From Actinocatenispora sp963815125 (GTDB taxonomy: Bacteria; Actinomycetota; Actinomycetes; Mycobacteriales; Micromonosporaceae): 64,000 nt of DNA. Made by a program: the position numbers and the translations under genes. Shown here piece after piece: positions 50,620 through 60,800 of the stretch; the stretch's first letter is position 1; each line of letters starts with the position of its first letter. The stretch lies in the NCBI GenBank assembly GCA_963815125.1, contig CAWFFM010000010.1, positions 1 through 64,000 on the forward strand, in the 5' to 3' direction. The notes under the pieces were generated by a model that did not search any database, was not told the DNA's origin, and was given only the letters and a program-made list of their open reading frames with translations.

Positions 50620-51639
50620 CTAGTACGTGAAGGTACGGTCGACGGCGTCGAGTACCCGGTCGAGGTCCGGCAGGAAGTGCTCCTCCATCTTCGAGGCCGG
50701 GTACGGCGTGTTGAAACCGCCCACCCGCTGCACCGGAGCCTCCAGCGAGTAGAAGCACTCGCTGGTCACCCGGGCCGCGATCTCGGCGCCCAGGCCGAGG
50801 TTCGTCGGCGCCTCGTGCACCACCACCAGCCGACCGGTACGACGTACCGACTCGTACACCGGGTCGAGGTCCAGCGGTGAGATCGACCGCAGGTCGACGA
50901 CCTCCAGCGACCGACCGTCCTCCGCCGCCACCTGGGCGCTGTCCAGCATGACGCGCACCATCGGGCCGTAGCCGACCACGGTCGCGTCGGTGCCCTCGCG
51001 CAGCACCTTGGAGGCGAACAGCGGGTAGGCCGAGGAGACCGCGGCGTCGAGATCGACCTCGCCCTTCTCGCCCTTCTGCAGGTAACGCCGCTTCGGCTCC
51101 AGGAAGATCACCGGGTCCTCGCCGCGGATCGCCTGCTGGATCATGAAGTACGCGTCGACCGGCGACGCCGGCGAGACGACCTTCAGGCCCGGGGTGTGGG
51201 CGTAGTAGGTCTCCGGGGAGTCGGAGTGGTGCTCCACCGAGCCGATGCCACCGCCGTACGGGATCCGGATCACCACCGGCAGGGTGATCTTGCCGCGGGA
51301 CCGGTAGTGCATCTTCGCCAGCTGGTTGGTCACCTGGTCGAAGGCCGGGTACGAGAAGCCGTCGAACTGCATCTCGCAGATCGGCCGGTAACCCCGGATC
51401 GCCAGGCCGATCGCCGTGCCGATGATGCCGGACTCGGCCAGCGGCGAGTCGAGCACCCGGTGCTCCCCGAAGTCCTTCTGCAGGCCGTCGGTGATCCGGA
51501 AGACGCCGCCGAGCCGGCCGACGTCCTCACCCATCACCAGGACCTTCGGGTCCTCCTCCAGCGCGCGACGCATGCCGAGGTTCAACGCCTTGCCGATGGT
51601 CAGGGTCTGTACACCTGTCATCGCTGTCTGCTGGGCCAT
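50620..51639 (-). CDS. 2-oxoacid dehydrogenase E1 beta subunit
   Basis: A 339-residue transketolase-fold subunit. It shows VLVMGEDVGRLGGVFRITDG, VLDSPLAESGIIGTAIGLAI (the activating Glu), FDQVTNQLAKMHYRSRG, IPYGGGIGSVEHHSDSPE, VFHEAPTNLGLGAEI-like VVHEAPTNLGLGAE and TPYPASKMEEHFLP. With E1 alpha it decarboxylates pyruvate or branched-chain 2-oxo acids using thiamine diphosphate. It starts 1 base within the E1 alpha stop (TGATG) and ends 9 bases before the E2 lipoyl gene. Confidence 0.93.
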   Translation of the reverse strand: MAQQTAMTGVQTLTIGKALNLGMRRALEEDPKVLVMGEDVGRLGGVFRITDGLQKDFGEHRVLDSPLAESGIIGTAIGLAIRGYRPICEMQFDGFSYPAFDQVTNQLAKMHYRSRGKITLPVVIRIPYGGGIGSVEHHSDSPETYYAHTPGLKVVSPASPVDAYFMIQQAIRGEDPVIFLEPKRRYLQKGEKGEVDLDAAVSSAYPLFASKVLREGTDATVVGYGPMVRVMLDSAQVAAEDGRSLEVVDLRSISPLDLDPVYESVRRTGRLVVVHEAPTNLGLGAEIAARVTSECFYSLEAPVQRVGGFNTPYPASKMEEHFLPDLDRVLDAVDRTFTY

Positions 51640-52871
51640 CAGTGCGCCTCCGCCGCGAAACTTGCCTGGTACTCGTGGAACCACTTGCGTTCGGCGTCCT
51701 GCAGCGGCGCGTCGCCGGCGTAGACGTGGTCGAAGAAGGCGTCGGACGGACCGTCCGGCGCGTTGATCACCTGGTCGCGCATCCGGCCGACGAGGTGGTC
51801 CGCGTCCGCGTCGACCGCCGCGAAGAACTCGTCGTCGGCGATCTTCTGCTTGACCAGGAAGGTACGCAGCCGGGCGATCGGGTCGCGTGCCTTCCACGAC
51901 TCGACCTCACTGGACACCCGGTACCGGGTCGGGTCGTCGGTGGTGGTGTGCGGGCCCATCCGGTAGGTGTATGCCTCGATGAACGTCGGGCCCTGACCGT
52001 GTCGGGCCGCGTCGAGCGCCTGGCGGGTCACCGCGTAGCAGGCCAGTACGTCGTTGCCGTCCACCTGGACACCGGGGAAGCCGTAGCCCGCGGCCCGCTT
52101 GTAGATCGGGGTACGGGTCTGCCGCTCGACCGGCTCGGAGATCGCGTACTGGTTGTTCTGGCAGAAGAACACCACCGGCGCGTGGTAGACGCCGGCGAAG
52201 ACGCAGGCCTCGTGTACGTCACCCTGGCTGCTGGCGCCGTCGCCGAAGTAGACGATGGCCGCTTCGCCGTCGTCGGTGCCGACCTTGCCGTCGAAGTTGA
52301 CGCCCATCGCGTAGCCGACGGCGTGCAGCGTCTGCGCACCGATCACCAGCGTGTACAGGCCGAAGTTGTGCTCGTACGGGTTCCAGCTGCCGTGGTCGGC
52401 ACCGGCGAACAGGCCGTGCGGGCTGGTCGGGTCCACTCCCCGGCACCACAGCACACCGTGCTCGCGGTAGGTGGGGAAGGCCATGTCCTGCTTACGCAGG
52501 GCCCGTCCGGAACCGACCTGCGCCGCCTCCTGACCTTCCAGGCTGGCCCAGATGGCCAGATGCCCCTGCCGCTGCAGCGCGGTGGACTCGGCGTCCAGTC
52601 GCCGCACGATCGTCAGGTCCCGGTAGAGCCCGCGGTACTCGTCGTCGGTGAAGTCGACCGAGTATTCCGGGTGTTCGACCCGTTCTCCGTCGGCGTTGAG
52701 CAGTTGCACCAACTCGGGTTCCTGGGTGTGCCCTGCCAGAGCCACCTCGTCGGCCCGATGAGACCCCGCGTCCTCACTCACCGCCGCTGTGCGCGCCGGG
52801 GCCTTGTTCTCCGTGGCCGGGCGTGTCGCCCGGCCACGGGACCGGGCTTTCGTCGAGGGTTTTTCGCCCAT
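51639..52871 (-). CDS. 2-oxoacid dehydrogenase E1 alpha subunit
   Basis: A 410-residue subunit: a 45-residue Lys/Arg/Ala-rich extension, then the E1 alpha core with FPTYREHGVLWCRGVDP, the thiamine-diphosphate motif FGDGASSQGDVHEACVFAGV to QNNQYAISEPV, and YRMGPHTTTDDPTRYR, holding the phosphorylation-loop equivalents. Sequence style fits the actinobacterial BkdA/pyruvate-type E1. First gene of the operon. The promoter lies in the 635-base divergent region upstream, which contains a nested palindrome. Confidence 0.93.
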   Translation of the reverse strand: MGEKPSTKARSRGRATRPATENKAPARTAAVSEDAGSHRADEVALAGHTQEPELVQLLNADGERVEHPEYSVDFTDDEYRGLYRDLTIVRRLDAESTALQRQGHLAIWASLEGQEAAQVGSGRALRKQDMAFPTYREHGVLWCRGVDPTSPHGLFAGADHGSWNPYEHNFGLYTLVIGAQTLHAVGYAMGVNFDGKVGTDDGEAAIVYFGDGASSQGDVHEACVFAGVYHAPVVFFCQNNQYAISEPVERQTRTPIYKRAAGYGFPGVQVDGNDVLACYAVTRQALDAARHGQGPTFIEAYTYRMGPHTTTDDPTRYRVSSEVESWKARDPIARLRTFLVKQKIADDEFFAAVDADADHLVGRMRDQVINAPDGPSDAFFDHVYAGDAPLQDAERKWFHEYQASFAAEAH

Positions 52872-53507
52872 GTCCGATCCCTCTCCCTCCGCTGTGCCGC
52901 CGGGCGGGGTTACCGCGCCAGCGACGTGTCCGTCATGCTGCGCGGACCCCGGTTGGGGGTTCGCCCAGCGGGAGTTTTTCGGCGCGGGGACCGGGCCGCG
53001 AGGGTGCGCGGCGGTCGGCCCCGTTGCCGATTGCCTTCCAGCATGGCAGAAGCCGTGACCACCACCACAGGTCGTTCGGGGTCATGGTAGAGGTTCCGAC
53101 GGGCCCGGCGCAGCCGGCGACAGCCTGCTCATCCCGCGGTGTGGGTCACGTTGACAGACCCCCAGGGGTCCACCGGGAACCTACGTGACCGTAACCCGAT
53201 TTACCAGCGTTCAGGTACGCAACGGCCTTCCCGGGCACCACCCCGTGTTGTCCGTGAATGTCCCATGGTCGCCTATCGGACTGTTGCTGTCTGTATACAG
53301 ATGCTCGACTAAGTGCAACAATGGCTTCAGATTTACCGCATCTCCGACACACGGCACCCACCACGTCGGTACGTCGCAGCGGACCGGCCATCACCGCAGA
53401 GCGCAGAAACCGCGCGAGATCTGACATCTCACCGGTACCGGCGTCCTCGCCCGGACAGATGCCGTCAATAGCGACAGAAGCACCGGGTGGCGCGAAGGGA
53501 GACAGCC
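52872..53507. other. Long divergent intergenic region
   Basis: 636 bases without a convincing gene. From about 53160 it is less GC-rich, and a dyad-rich segment at 53282-53320 could be a control site for the dehydrogenase operon. Confidence 0.5.
53282..53320. promoter_or_regulatory. Dyad element TGTTGC...GCAACA with inner CTGTATACAG
   Basis: TGTTGC (53282-53287) and GCAACA (53315-53320) form an outer inverted repeat; the palindrome CTGTATACAG (53291-53300) lies inside. Candidate operator (for example an Lrp/BkdR-type protein) for the E1/E2 operon. Inferred from position only. Confidence 0.4.
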
Positions 53508-54629
53508 ATGACACGGGTGACAGTCGCCACTCCCAGGGTCAGCCGAGCTGAACGTCATCCGATGGGGCCTCCCGGTAACTACCACCACAGGTCTACGCTC
53601 ACTCACGTGGCTGAGCCGACCGAGGCGCCGCAGTTATGCCGCGCCACCGGATTCCGGATCAGCGTCACCCCCCTAGTTCGCCCTGTCTCGGACCTGTTAC
53701 GGCACCTCGCCGCACACTGCCCGGAACAGCTCCGGCGGTCACGACACGGCCGCCGGACGACCACGGAACCAGGACGCCGGGTGACGCTGGTACTGGCCAG
53801 CCTTGCCGCCCTCACCCTGACCGCATGCAGCGTGCTCGTGGTCGCCGGGACAGACCGGCTACGCAGCACCACCGAAACCCGGACCAGCCCGTTCCTGGCC
53901 GCACCGGACCCGGACCCGGCGCCCGTCGTCGTACCGGATCCCGGAAGGTACGGTGGCCAGTCGGCCGGCAACGGGACCAGCCGACCCGGGGCAGGGCAGG
54001 CCCCTCCGGCGCCCGCCGTACGGCCGCAACCCGCCGTCGCACGACGGCATCATCCGATCAGCCCGGGGCACGCACGGGTACCCGGCCGGCCGACCGGCAG
54101 GCCCGGATCCGCCGACCCGCCGGTGCACCACCGGCCTCCGGTCGGTGGCCCACCGACCGGGCCGCGCGACCCCGAGGGCGTCACCTGCGCGGCGCAGGTG
54201 TTCGGTATGTGTCTGGCGCCGGCGCTCGTACCGGAGCCGCACCTTCCGCCGCTGAACGTGCCGTTGCCTGGTGGCACCGGCGAGCCCGCGGAACCGGGAA
54301 CCGGCCGGTGCCATCCCGGCCAATCCGACCCCGGCCAATCCGACCCCGGCCAGACCGACCCCGGACAGGCCGGTACGGGCCAGCCCGAGGAGTCCACTCC
54401 GCTGCACCCGGCTCCGGGTACCCGCTCGCCCGGCGAACCTGCACCCGGGACACACCTGCCGGGGGCCACCCCACCCAGGGTCGAGCCGCCCAAGGTCGAG
54501 CCGACGCCGGAGGCCAGGGAAGGCAGGCCGTCCGCACCCGGCACGCGGACGCGGGTCGACTCACGACCGTCGCAGCCGGCCAGATCACGCCTTCTCGACC
54601 TGCACCGACTGTGGGCACCGGGGCACTGA
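53508..54629 (+). CDS. Proline-rich secreted or lipid-anchored hypothetical protein
   Basis: A 373-residue protein. A hydrophobic segment VTLVLASLAALTLTACSVLVVAG lies at about residues 85-108, with LTAC resembling a lipobox, preceded by an unusually long basic N-terminal region (RRSRHGRRTTTEPGRR). The rest is Pro/Gly/Thr-rich with one conserved-looking island (GVTCAAQVFGMCLAPALVPE) and four 15-base repeats coding HPGQS/DPGQS/DPGQT/DPGQA (54312-54371). ATG at 53508 has AGGGAGA upstream. Probably an exported, surface-exposed protein; no family recognised. Confidence 0.6.
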   Translation: MTRVTVATPRVSRAERHPMGPPGNYHHRSTLTHVAEPTEAPQLCRATGFRISVTPLVRPVSDLLRHLAAHCPEQLRRSRHGRRTTTEPGRRVTLVLASLAALTLTACSVLVVAGTDRLRSTTETRTSPFLAAPDPDPAPVVVPDPGRYGGQSAGNGTSRPGAGQAPPAPAVRPQPAVARRHHPISPGHARVPGRPTGRPGSADPPVHHRPPVGGPPTGPRDPEGVTCAAQVFGMCLAPALVPEPHLPPLNVPLPGGTGEPAEPGTGRCHPGQSDPGQSDPGQTDPGQAGTGQPEESTPLHPAPGTRSPGEPAPGTHLPGATPPRVEPPKVEPTPEAREGRPSAPGTRTRVDSRPSQPARSRLLDLHRLWAPGH

Positions 54630-54681
54630 CATCACCGGGGCCCGAACCTCGCGATGGAGCCAGGTGCAGCCACGCTCCGGA

Positions 54682-55887
54682 TCAGGACGGCGGGCGCATC
54701 CGGGCGTCCAGCCAGGCGCGTACCGCCGTGTCGTCCGTCGGATCGACACCCTCCGCGATCAGCTGACGGGCCAACTGCGCGGCGGTGCTCTGTTCCGTGT
54801 CGGCGCCGAACATCGCCTCGGCGAACGTCACGATGTGCGCGGTCACCGCCTCCTGGGTCGCCTGTACCGCGCGGTCCGGTCGACCGGACCGCCGCCCGGC
54901 CCACGTGACGAACGCCGCCAGGACCGCCGGCAGGCCGCGTACGGACTCCTCGTCGATCACCGCGGACCGGGGCGCCCAGTCGGTCAGGAACGTCTCGACC
55001 GTGGTCGGGCTCCAGCGCAGCGGATCGATCCTGTTCTCCGCGATGGAGTACTCGACGATCAGCCGGGCGCAGGCCTCGACCACCCCGTCGTCCACACCCT
55101 CGACCGCGCCCTCCGGGGACCCCAGGAAGTCGGCGGCCAACGTGTCCGCGGCTGCTGCGGAGGTGTCCGCACCGGCCGTCTCCGGCAGCGTGAACAGTCG
55201 GGCCAGTACGACGCAGCGTTCCTCGGACAGGCCCTGCGCCGCCGGCAGTTCGGCGAGCGCGTCGGTCGCGGCGAAGAGTTGGGTCACCGTGCTGCGTACG
55301 GTGCCCGGGGACACCTCCGCGAGCAGCAGGTCGTCGTCGGTCGCCGCGCTACGCCGGCAGTCGGCCAGTACCGCCTCCGGGTCCAGCGTCGTCCAGCAGT
55401 CCTTCACCATGCCCAGGTTGAAGTCGACCAGTACGCAGACCGCGTGCGGGACGCCGCCCAGCTTCTCCTCGACGTACTCGAACGTGAGGATGTACTCGGT
55501 CTGATCACCGAACACGTCACTCATCGCCCAGCTGCCGGTGCAGCGGACCTGACCGACGGCGTCACTCCAGATCGGCCGGACCCCACCGCGCTCCGACACC
55601 TCGGCGAGCGCTGCCGCGGCCCGACCGGCCGGTCCCTGCGGCGCCACCCCGGCCAGCCCGGCCAGCAGCGCACCGGTCAGCGCATCTGTCCGACCTACGG
55701 ACAGCACCGCGACCAGGTCGTCGGCGAACCGCCCGACCGCTGCGTCCCGGCCCTCGTCGGCCGCCGCGTACGCGCCGCCCAACAGTGCGGACACCGCCAG
55801 CTCGGCATCCAACGCCACATCCAGCGCGGCGATCGGCGCACAGGCCGCCAAGATCGGTTCGAAGAACTCCGCCTTGGGATGCGTCAC
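54682..55887 (-). CDS. Conserved actinobacterial hypothetical protein
   Basis: About 401 residues, mostly alpha-helical and acidic, without signal peptide or membrane helices. A central beta-rich block (VRCTGSWAMSDVFGDQTEYI, LTFEYVEEKLGGVPHAVCVL, VDFNLGMVKDCWTTLDPEAV) is flanked by helical repeats (AVCVLVDFN; WARLIVEYSIAENR-type ACARLIVEYSIAEN). I do not recognise a family. GTG at 55887 has GGAGG 5 bases upstream; ATGs at 55923 and 55992 give longer, low-complexity N termini. Same strand as the two GTPase genes, possibly downstream in their transcript. Confidence 0.7.
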   Translation of the reverse strand: MTHPKAEFFEPILAACAPIAALDVALDAELAVSALLGGAYAAADEGRDAAVGRFADDLVAVLSVGRTDALTGALLAGLAGVAPQGPAGRAAAALAEVSERGGVRPIWSDAVGQVRCTGSWAMSDVFGDQTEYILTFEYVEEKLGGVPHAVCVLVDFNLGMVKDCWTTLDPEAVLADCRRSAATDDDLLLAEVSPGTVRSTVTQLFAATDALAELPAAQGLSEERCVVLARLFTLPETAGADTSAAAADTLAADFLGSPEGAVEGVDDGVVEACARLIVEYSIAENRIDPLRWSPTTVETFLTDWAPRSAVIDEESVRGLPAVLAAFVTWAGRRSGRPDRAVQATQEAVTAHIVTFAEAMFGADTEQSTAAQLARQLIAEGVDPTDDTAVRAWLDARMRPPS

Positions 55888-56034
55888 TGGTGCCTCCGGC
55901 TCCGGGGTCGTGTCACGGGTCATGCCGCGCCGCCGCCCCTTCGCGGCCGGCCGCGTGTTCCGACCGCCGCCTGGACCGCGCGATGATGGCATCCCCCGAG
56001 CGTACGTGCCACCGGACCGGGCCAGGTCCGGCGG

Positions 56035-57816
56035 CTAACCCAGCTCACCGGCGGCGACCCGGACCTGCTCGTAGGCACCCAGCTCGGCCCGTACCGGATC
56101 CACCACCAGGGTGCGGACCGAACCGGTGACCTCCGCGCGTAGCTCCTCGTCCAGTCGACGACGGTGCTCCACCGCCGCCGCGTTCACCACGGGCAGGCAT
56201 ACGAGTGCCGCTACAACACCCAGCAGTACCCCTCCGGCCAGCAGGTACACCGCCACGGGCAACGGTCCGAGAGCAGGCAGCGGCACCGCCCGGTACCCGA
56301 TCGGACCGGCCAACGCCGCCGCGACCAGCCAGACCAGACCACCCACCGCACACGCACCGAAGAGCCACTGGAGCACCGTCATCCGGACCCACCAGCCTGG
56401 CCGTGGCCGGTCCGCGGCGCGCGCCGGGATCTTCGCCAACCGATCGGCCAGCTCACCGGTGTGGTCGGCCACCGCGGAACGCGCCGCGCCCGGCCACGGG
56501 TCGGGCAGCCCGGCCACCGCCGTGTCGAGGTAGCGGCGCAGCTGATCGGTCAGTCCGGTGCGGGTCGGCGACGGGGTACGCGTCGGCGGCTTACGGCGCG
56601 CCGACGTCTCCCGCTTCCCGTCCAACCAGTCCAGGTCGTACCGTTCCTGCTCCAGCCGCCGCTTCGGGTCCCGGCCACGCAGAGCCCACCGGACGAACAG
56701 CCATGCGGTCGCCCGCCGCCCGCGCCGCCGGTAGTCCCGGGACGAGCCGTCCACCAGGCCCGGCACCCCGGCCAGCTCGGACAACGCGGCGGCCAACGGC
56801 TCCACCGGCGCGGCCCGCGCGACGTCGATCTCCGGACCGGTCAGGTCCGCCAGCCCTGCGGTGACGCTGTTCAGGTCGGAGGTCAGCCGGCGTACCGCGG
56901 CCTGCCGGTCGGACACCGCGCCGGCCAGCACCGTACGCAGTTCCGCCACCCCGGCACCGGTGCGCGCCGACGTGAGGTGCAGGGAGCGGGCCGACAAGCC
57001 GTCCTCGGTCAGCAGACGACGCAGGTCGTCCGAGCAGCGCTCGACGTCGGGAGGTTGCAGCCGGTCCGTCTGGTTCAGCACCACTGCGGTCGCGGTCTGC
57101 CGTACGCCCAGCGAGCGCAGCCGTTCGTGCACCGTACGGTCCGCGTACTTCTGTGGGTCCAGCACCCAGATGATCATGTCCACGACGCCGACCAGCCGGT
57201 CCACCTCGTGCCGGTGTGCCTCGTCGATCGAGTCGAAGTCCGGCATGTCCAGCAGTACCAGACCCCGCAGCGCGGCCTGGTCCTCGCCGTCGAGGGCACT
57301 TTCCCGGGCGGTACGGCGCCGCGCCGGCACCGCCAGCCAGGAGAGCAGTTCGTCGGCACCGTCCGGGTCCCAGACACAGGCGTGCACCTCGCTGGTCGTC
57401 GGCCGGCGTGCCCCGGCCCGGGACAGATCCAGCCCGGACAGCGCGTTGAACAGGGTCGACTTACCGCTACCCGTGGTACCGGCCAGCGCGACGACGGTGT
57501 GCCGGCCGGACAGCTCCAACCGTTGGCCGGCCCGCCCGACCAGGTCACGGGCCGGGGCCAGCCGCTTGGCCGGGACCCTGTCCTCCAGCTCGGCGACCAG
57601 ACGTCCCAGCGCGGTGAGCCGCTCCTGCAGACCGTCGGTGGCAGCAGCGGCATTGAGTCGCCGTTCCCGGCGGGATCTGCCCCGGGCGGTCGGCAGACCT
57701 GCCGCGGCCACCCCCGGCGTACCGGTCGACGCAGCCTGCCGGAGGGTCCGGCGCGGGGCGGACAGCTCTGATGCTGTGGTTGCTGTGGTCAGGAACGGTT
57801 CGGTCCGCTCGGTCAC
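56035..57816 (-). CDS. Membrane-anchored GTPase (YfjP/dynamin-like)
   Basis: A 593-residue protein. The GTPase domain begins after a basic N terminus: P-loop GTTGSGKST (113-121), RPTTSEVHA switch I, LVLLDMPDFDSIDEAH (G3), NQTDR (G4). A helical middle follows (about 300-450), then two transmembrane helices near 480-505 and 515-540 (WLFGACAVGGLVWLVAAALA; VYLLAGGVLLGVVAALVCLP) and a coiled C terminus. GTG start 4 bases after the stop of the larger GTPase gene: the two are coupled and may form a hetero-oligomer acting on membranes, like other bacterial dynamin pairs. Confidence 0.85.
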   Translation of the reverse strand: MTERTEPFLTTATTASELSAPRRTLRQAASTGTPGVAAAGLPTARGRSRRERRLNAAAATDGLQERLTALGRLVAELEDRVPAKRLAPARDLVGRAGQRLELSGRHTVVALAGTTGSGKSTLFNALSGLDLSRAGARRPTTSEVHACVWDPDGADELLSWLAVPARRRTARESALDGEDQAALRGLVLLDMPDFDSIDEAHRHEVDRLVGVVDMIIWVLDPQKYADRTVHERLRSLGVRQTATAVVLNQTDRLQPPDVERCSDDLRRLLTEDGLSARSLHLTSARTGAGVAELRTVLAGAVSDRQAAVRRLTSDLNSVTAGLADLTGPEIDVARAAPVEPLAAALSELAGVPGLVDGSSRDYRRRGRRATAWLFVRWALRGRDPKRRLEQERYDLDWLDGKRETSARRKPPTRTPSPTRTGLTDQLRRYLDTAVAGLPDPWPGAARSAVADHTGELADRLAKIPARAADRPRPGWWVRMTVLQWLFGACAVGGLVWLVAAALAGPIGYRAVPLPALGPLPVAVYLLAGGVLLGVVAALVCLPVVNAAAVEHRRRLDEELRAEVTGSVRTLVVDPVRAELGAYEQVRVAAGELG

Positions 57817-57820
57817 CTGG

Positions 57821-60800
57821 TCACTCCGTTTCGTGCGACGGCCGGGCGGGGCCGGATTCGCTGTCCGCACCGGGTGACGGGGCCTCCCCGGCCTGTACTG
57901 GACCGGGCACGTCCTGCTGGACTGCCCCATCCTGCTGGGTGTCCTGCTCGACATCGGCCCGGTCCGGGTCGACCGCAGGCCCGGACCCGGCCGGTTCAGA
58001 CCCGATCGGGTCAGCGCTGTCCTGAAGGTCGTCCAGCTCGGCGCCGTCGGGCTCAAGGTCGACCGGGTCGGCGCCGTCGGGCTCAAGGTCGACGGCGGCG
58101 TTGTCGACGGATTCAGTGTCCATGGACATGGCGTCCGATGGCGAGCCGCTGTCCCCCGATCCGGCGTCGTCGACCAGCTCGGCACCGTCGACCGTCCCGT
58201 CGACCGGCTCGGCGCCGTTGACCGGCTCAGCACCGTCGACCGGCTCAGCACCGTCGAGGTCGTCGTCGAGCGGGAGATCATCGGTCGGCAGGTCATCGGG
58301 TTGTTCTGACCCGACCGGTTCGGCCCCGGACGCCACCGGCCCATTGTCGAGCGGCTCTCCCCCGGGTTCGGCCGTGCCCGCCGGCACCGTCTCCTCCGGT
58401 ACGAGTGCATCCGGTCCGACGTCGAGTGGCTCGCCGTCCAAGGACTCAGCCCCGGCCCGTATCTCCCCGGTCACCGGCCCAGCGTCGGCGTTCTCGGGAC
58501 CGGCCATGCTCGGGCCGACCTCGTGCGCATCCGCGATGCTTCCGCGTGTGGCATCCTCGCCGCCCAGTACCGCGTCATCGCGCTGTGCCGGAAGAACGTC
58601 CGGATCGATCGCTGCGTCCGCTCCGATCGCTGCGTCCGCTCCGATCGCTGCGTCCGCTCCGATCGCCGGGTCCGCTCCGGCCGACGACGGGCCGGGGTCC
58701 GAATCCGGCCCGGACTCGACCAACCCGGGCTCGTCCGGTTCGAGCTCGTCTGTGACGGGCTCGTCCGGTTCGGGCTCGTCTGTGACGGGCTCGTCCGCGA
58801 CGGCACGATCGGACCCGGTGTCGTCCGTGACGAGACTGTCAGGTGCGGTGCCGTCCAGCTCGGAGCCGTCCAGTGCGGTGCCGTCCAGTCGGAGCCGTCC
58901 GGTCGTGCCGTCCAGCCCGTGGGCGGTCGGCTCCGCGCCGGCAAGTTCGGTGTCGGCAGTCACGAGCTCGGGACCGGGACCGGCGAACGGTGGCTCATCC
59001 GTCGGGACCGGCTCCGGCTCGCGTACCCGCCCCGGGTGGAAGAGCGCCCCCAGGTCCCCGGTGAGCGCGGGACCGCTGATCAGTTGCGCGGGGATCAGCG
59101 GACCGAGATCGGCTCCGGGTGGCTCGACCGGCTCGGGCTCCGGGTACGCCGGCGGCATGAGCCGCCATTCGGTCACCAGCGCCGCATCCGCATGTGCAAG
59201 CGGTATGGCGGCGGCGATCTCCCGGAGCGCACCGGCAGCGGAACTCTCCGAGGCGACCCGGTTGAGCGCGGTCTCGTAGCGTCGGCGCTGTGCATCGGCC
59301 AGCTGGCGGAAGCGCTCCAACAGGTCCTTTCGGGCCGCGTCGCCGATCCGGCGGACCACCGGATCGGCCAGCACCGTGTCGATCATGTCCCGTTCGGTAC
59401 CGGTGGCCTCGGCGCGGGCCGGCGCGATCAGCACCGCCACCAGGACCAGCAGCCGCACCGCGTGCAGCGTGTACGGGGTCTGCCGGGACACCGAGCGCTG
59501 CCCGCTGTCGTCGCGTACCAGATCGAGCAGGCCCGCCACCCAGTCGGTGACGATCTTCTCCGGGTCGGACCCGTCGGTCCCGACGTCGTCCAGCAGCGCG
59601 GCACCCGCCGACATCTCGCGCCAGCCGTCGTCGGTGCGCCGGGCCGCATCGGTGAGGGTCTCCCGCAGCAACGCGGTGAGCGCCGTCTCGACAACCGGTA
59701 CGACCTCGCGGCCGGGCACGGACCGGTTGCTGCGGGACAGGCTGAGGTGGTCGCGGAACCGACCGGAACGGGCACCCACGGCCCGCAGCAGTTCGCCACC
59801 GGCGACCAGTTCGTCCCAGCGTGCCCGTAGTTCGCCGGCGAGCAGGCCACCGTGCTGGATCGCGTCCTCACCGGCCGAGGTCGCCGCGCGGTGTGCGGAA
59901 CGGACCATGGCCCGCAGCCGCTCCGCGTACCGGTGCTGCTCCCCGGACTCGTCGGCGAGCAGTCCCAGCCGGCCCGGCAGCGCAGCGATAGCGCCGTCGA
60001 GGGTCTGCCGGGCGAGCGCGCTGCGCAGTGTCACGTCACCGACCAGTTGCTCGAACCAGTCCCGGAGGGGTGCCACGACGTCCTCGGGCAGCAGGCCGTC
60101 GGAGTCCAGTGGCGACTCGGGCAGCTCGAACACCGGGGACTCGTCGAGTTCCTCCTCGAACAGCATCTGGGTCAGATGGCGGCGGACCACATCGGCCCGG
60201 TCCGGTATCCGGTCGAGTACGAGTGCCAGTTGGGTGCCGCGTTCCCGGGCGGACCGCAGCGCCGTCCAGGGCGCCTCGTCGGCGTACCGGTTGGCTGTGG
60301 TGACGAACAGCCAGAGGTCCGCGGCGCCCATCAGTTCGGCGGCCAGATCGCGGTTGTCCGCGGCCACCGAGTCGATGTCGGGTGCGTCCAGCAGCGCCAG
60401 GCCGGGGGGTAGCGCGGGCGCGGCGATCACCTGGAGGTGGCGGCCCTCCTCGGGGGAGCCGGAGGTCCGCGCGAAGGTGGGCAGCAGGTAGTAGCGGGTG
60501 AACCAGGAGGCGTCTGCCGGGTTGGCCACCAGGACGGGTGCACGGGTGGTGGGGCGCAGCGCGCCGGCCTGGCTGACCGGTGCCTGTACGAGGCTGTTGA
60601 CCAGCGTCGACTTGCCTGCACCGGTGGGTCCGCAGACCACCATCAGCAGCGGTCCGTTCAGCTGGTCGAGCCGCGGCCTCAGGTAGTCGTCGAGCTGGCT
60701 GGCCAGTTGGCGGGCGGTGCGTCGAGCGGTACGGGCGCCGGCGGTGGCCAGCCCGAAGCGGCATTCGGCGAGGAGCTCGCGCAACCGGCGCAGCACCGTA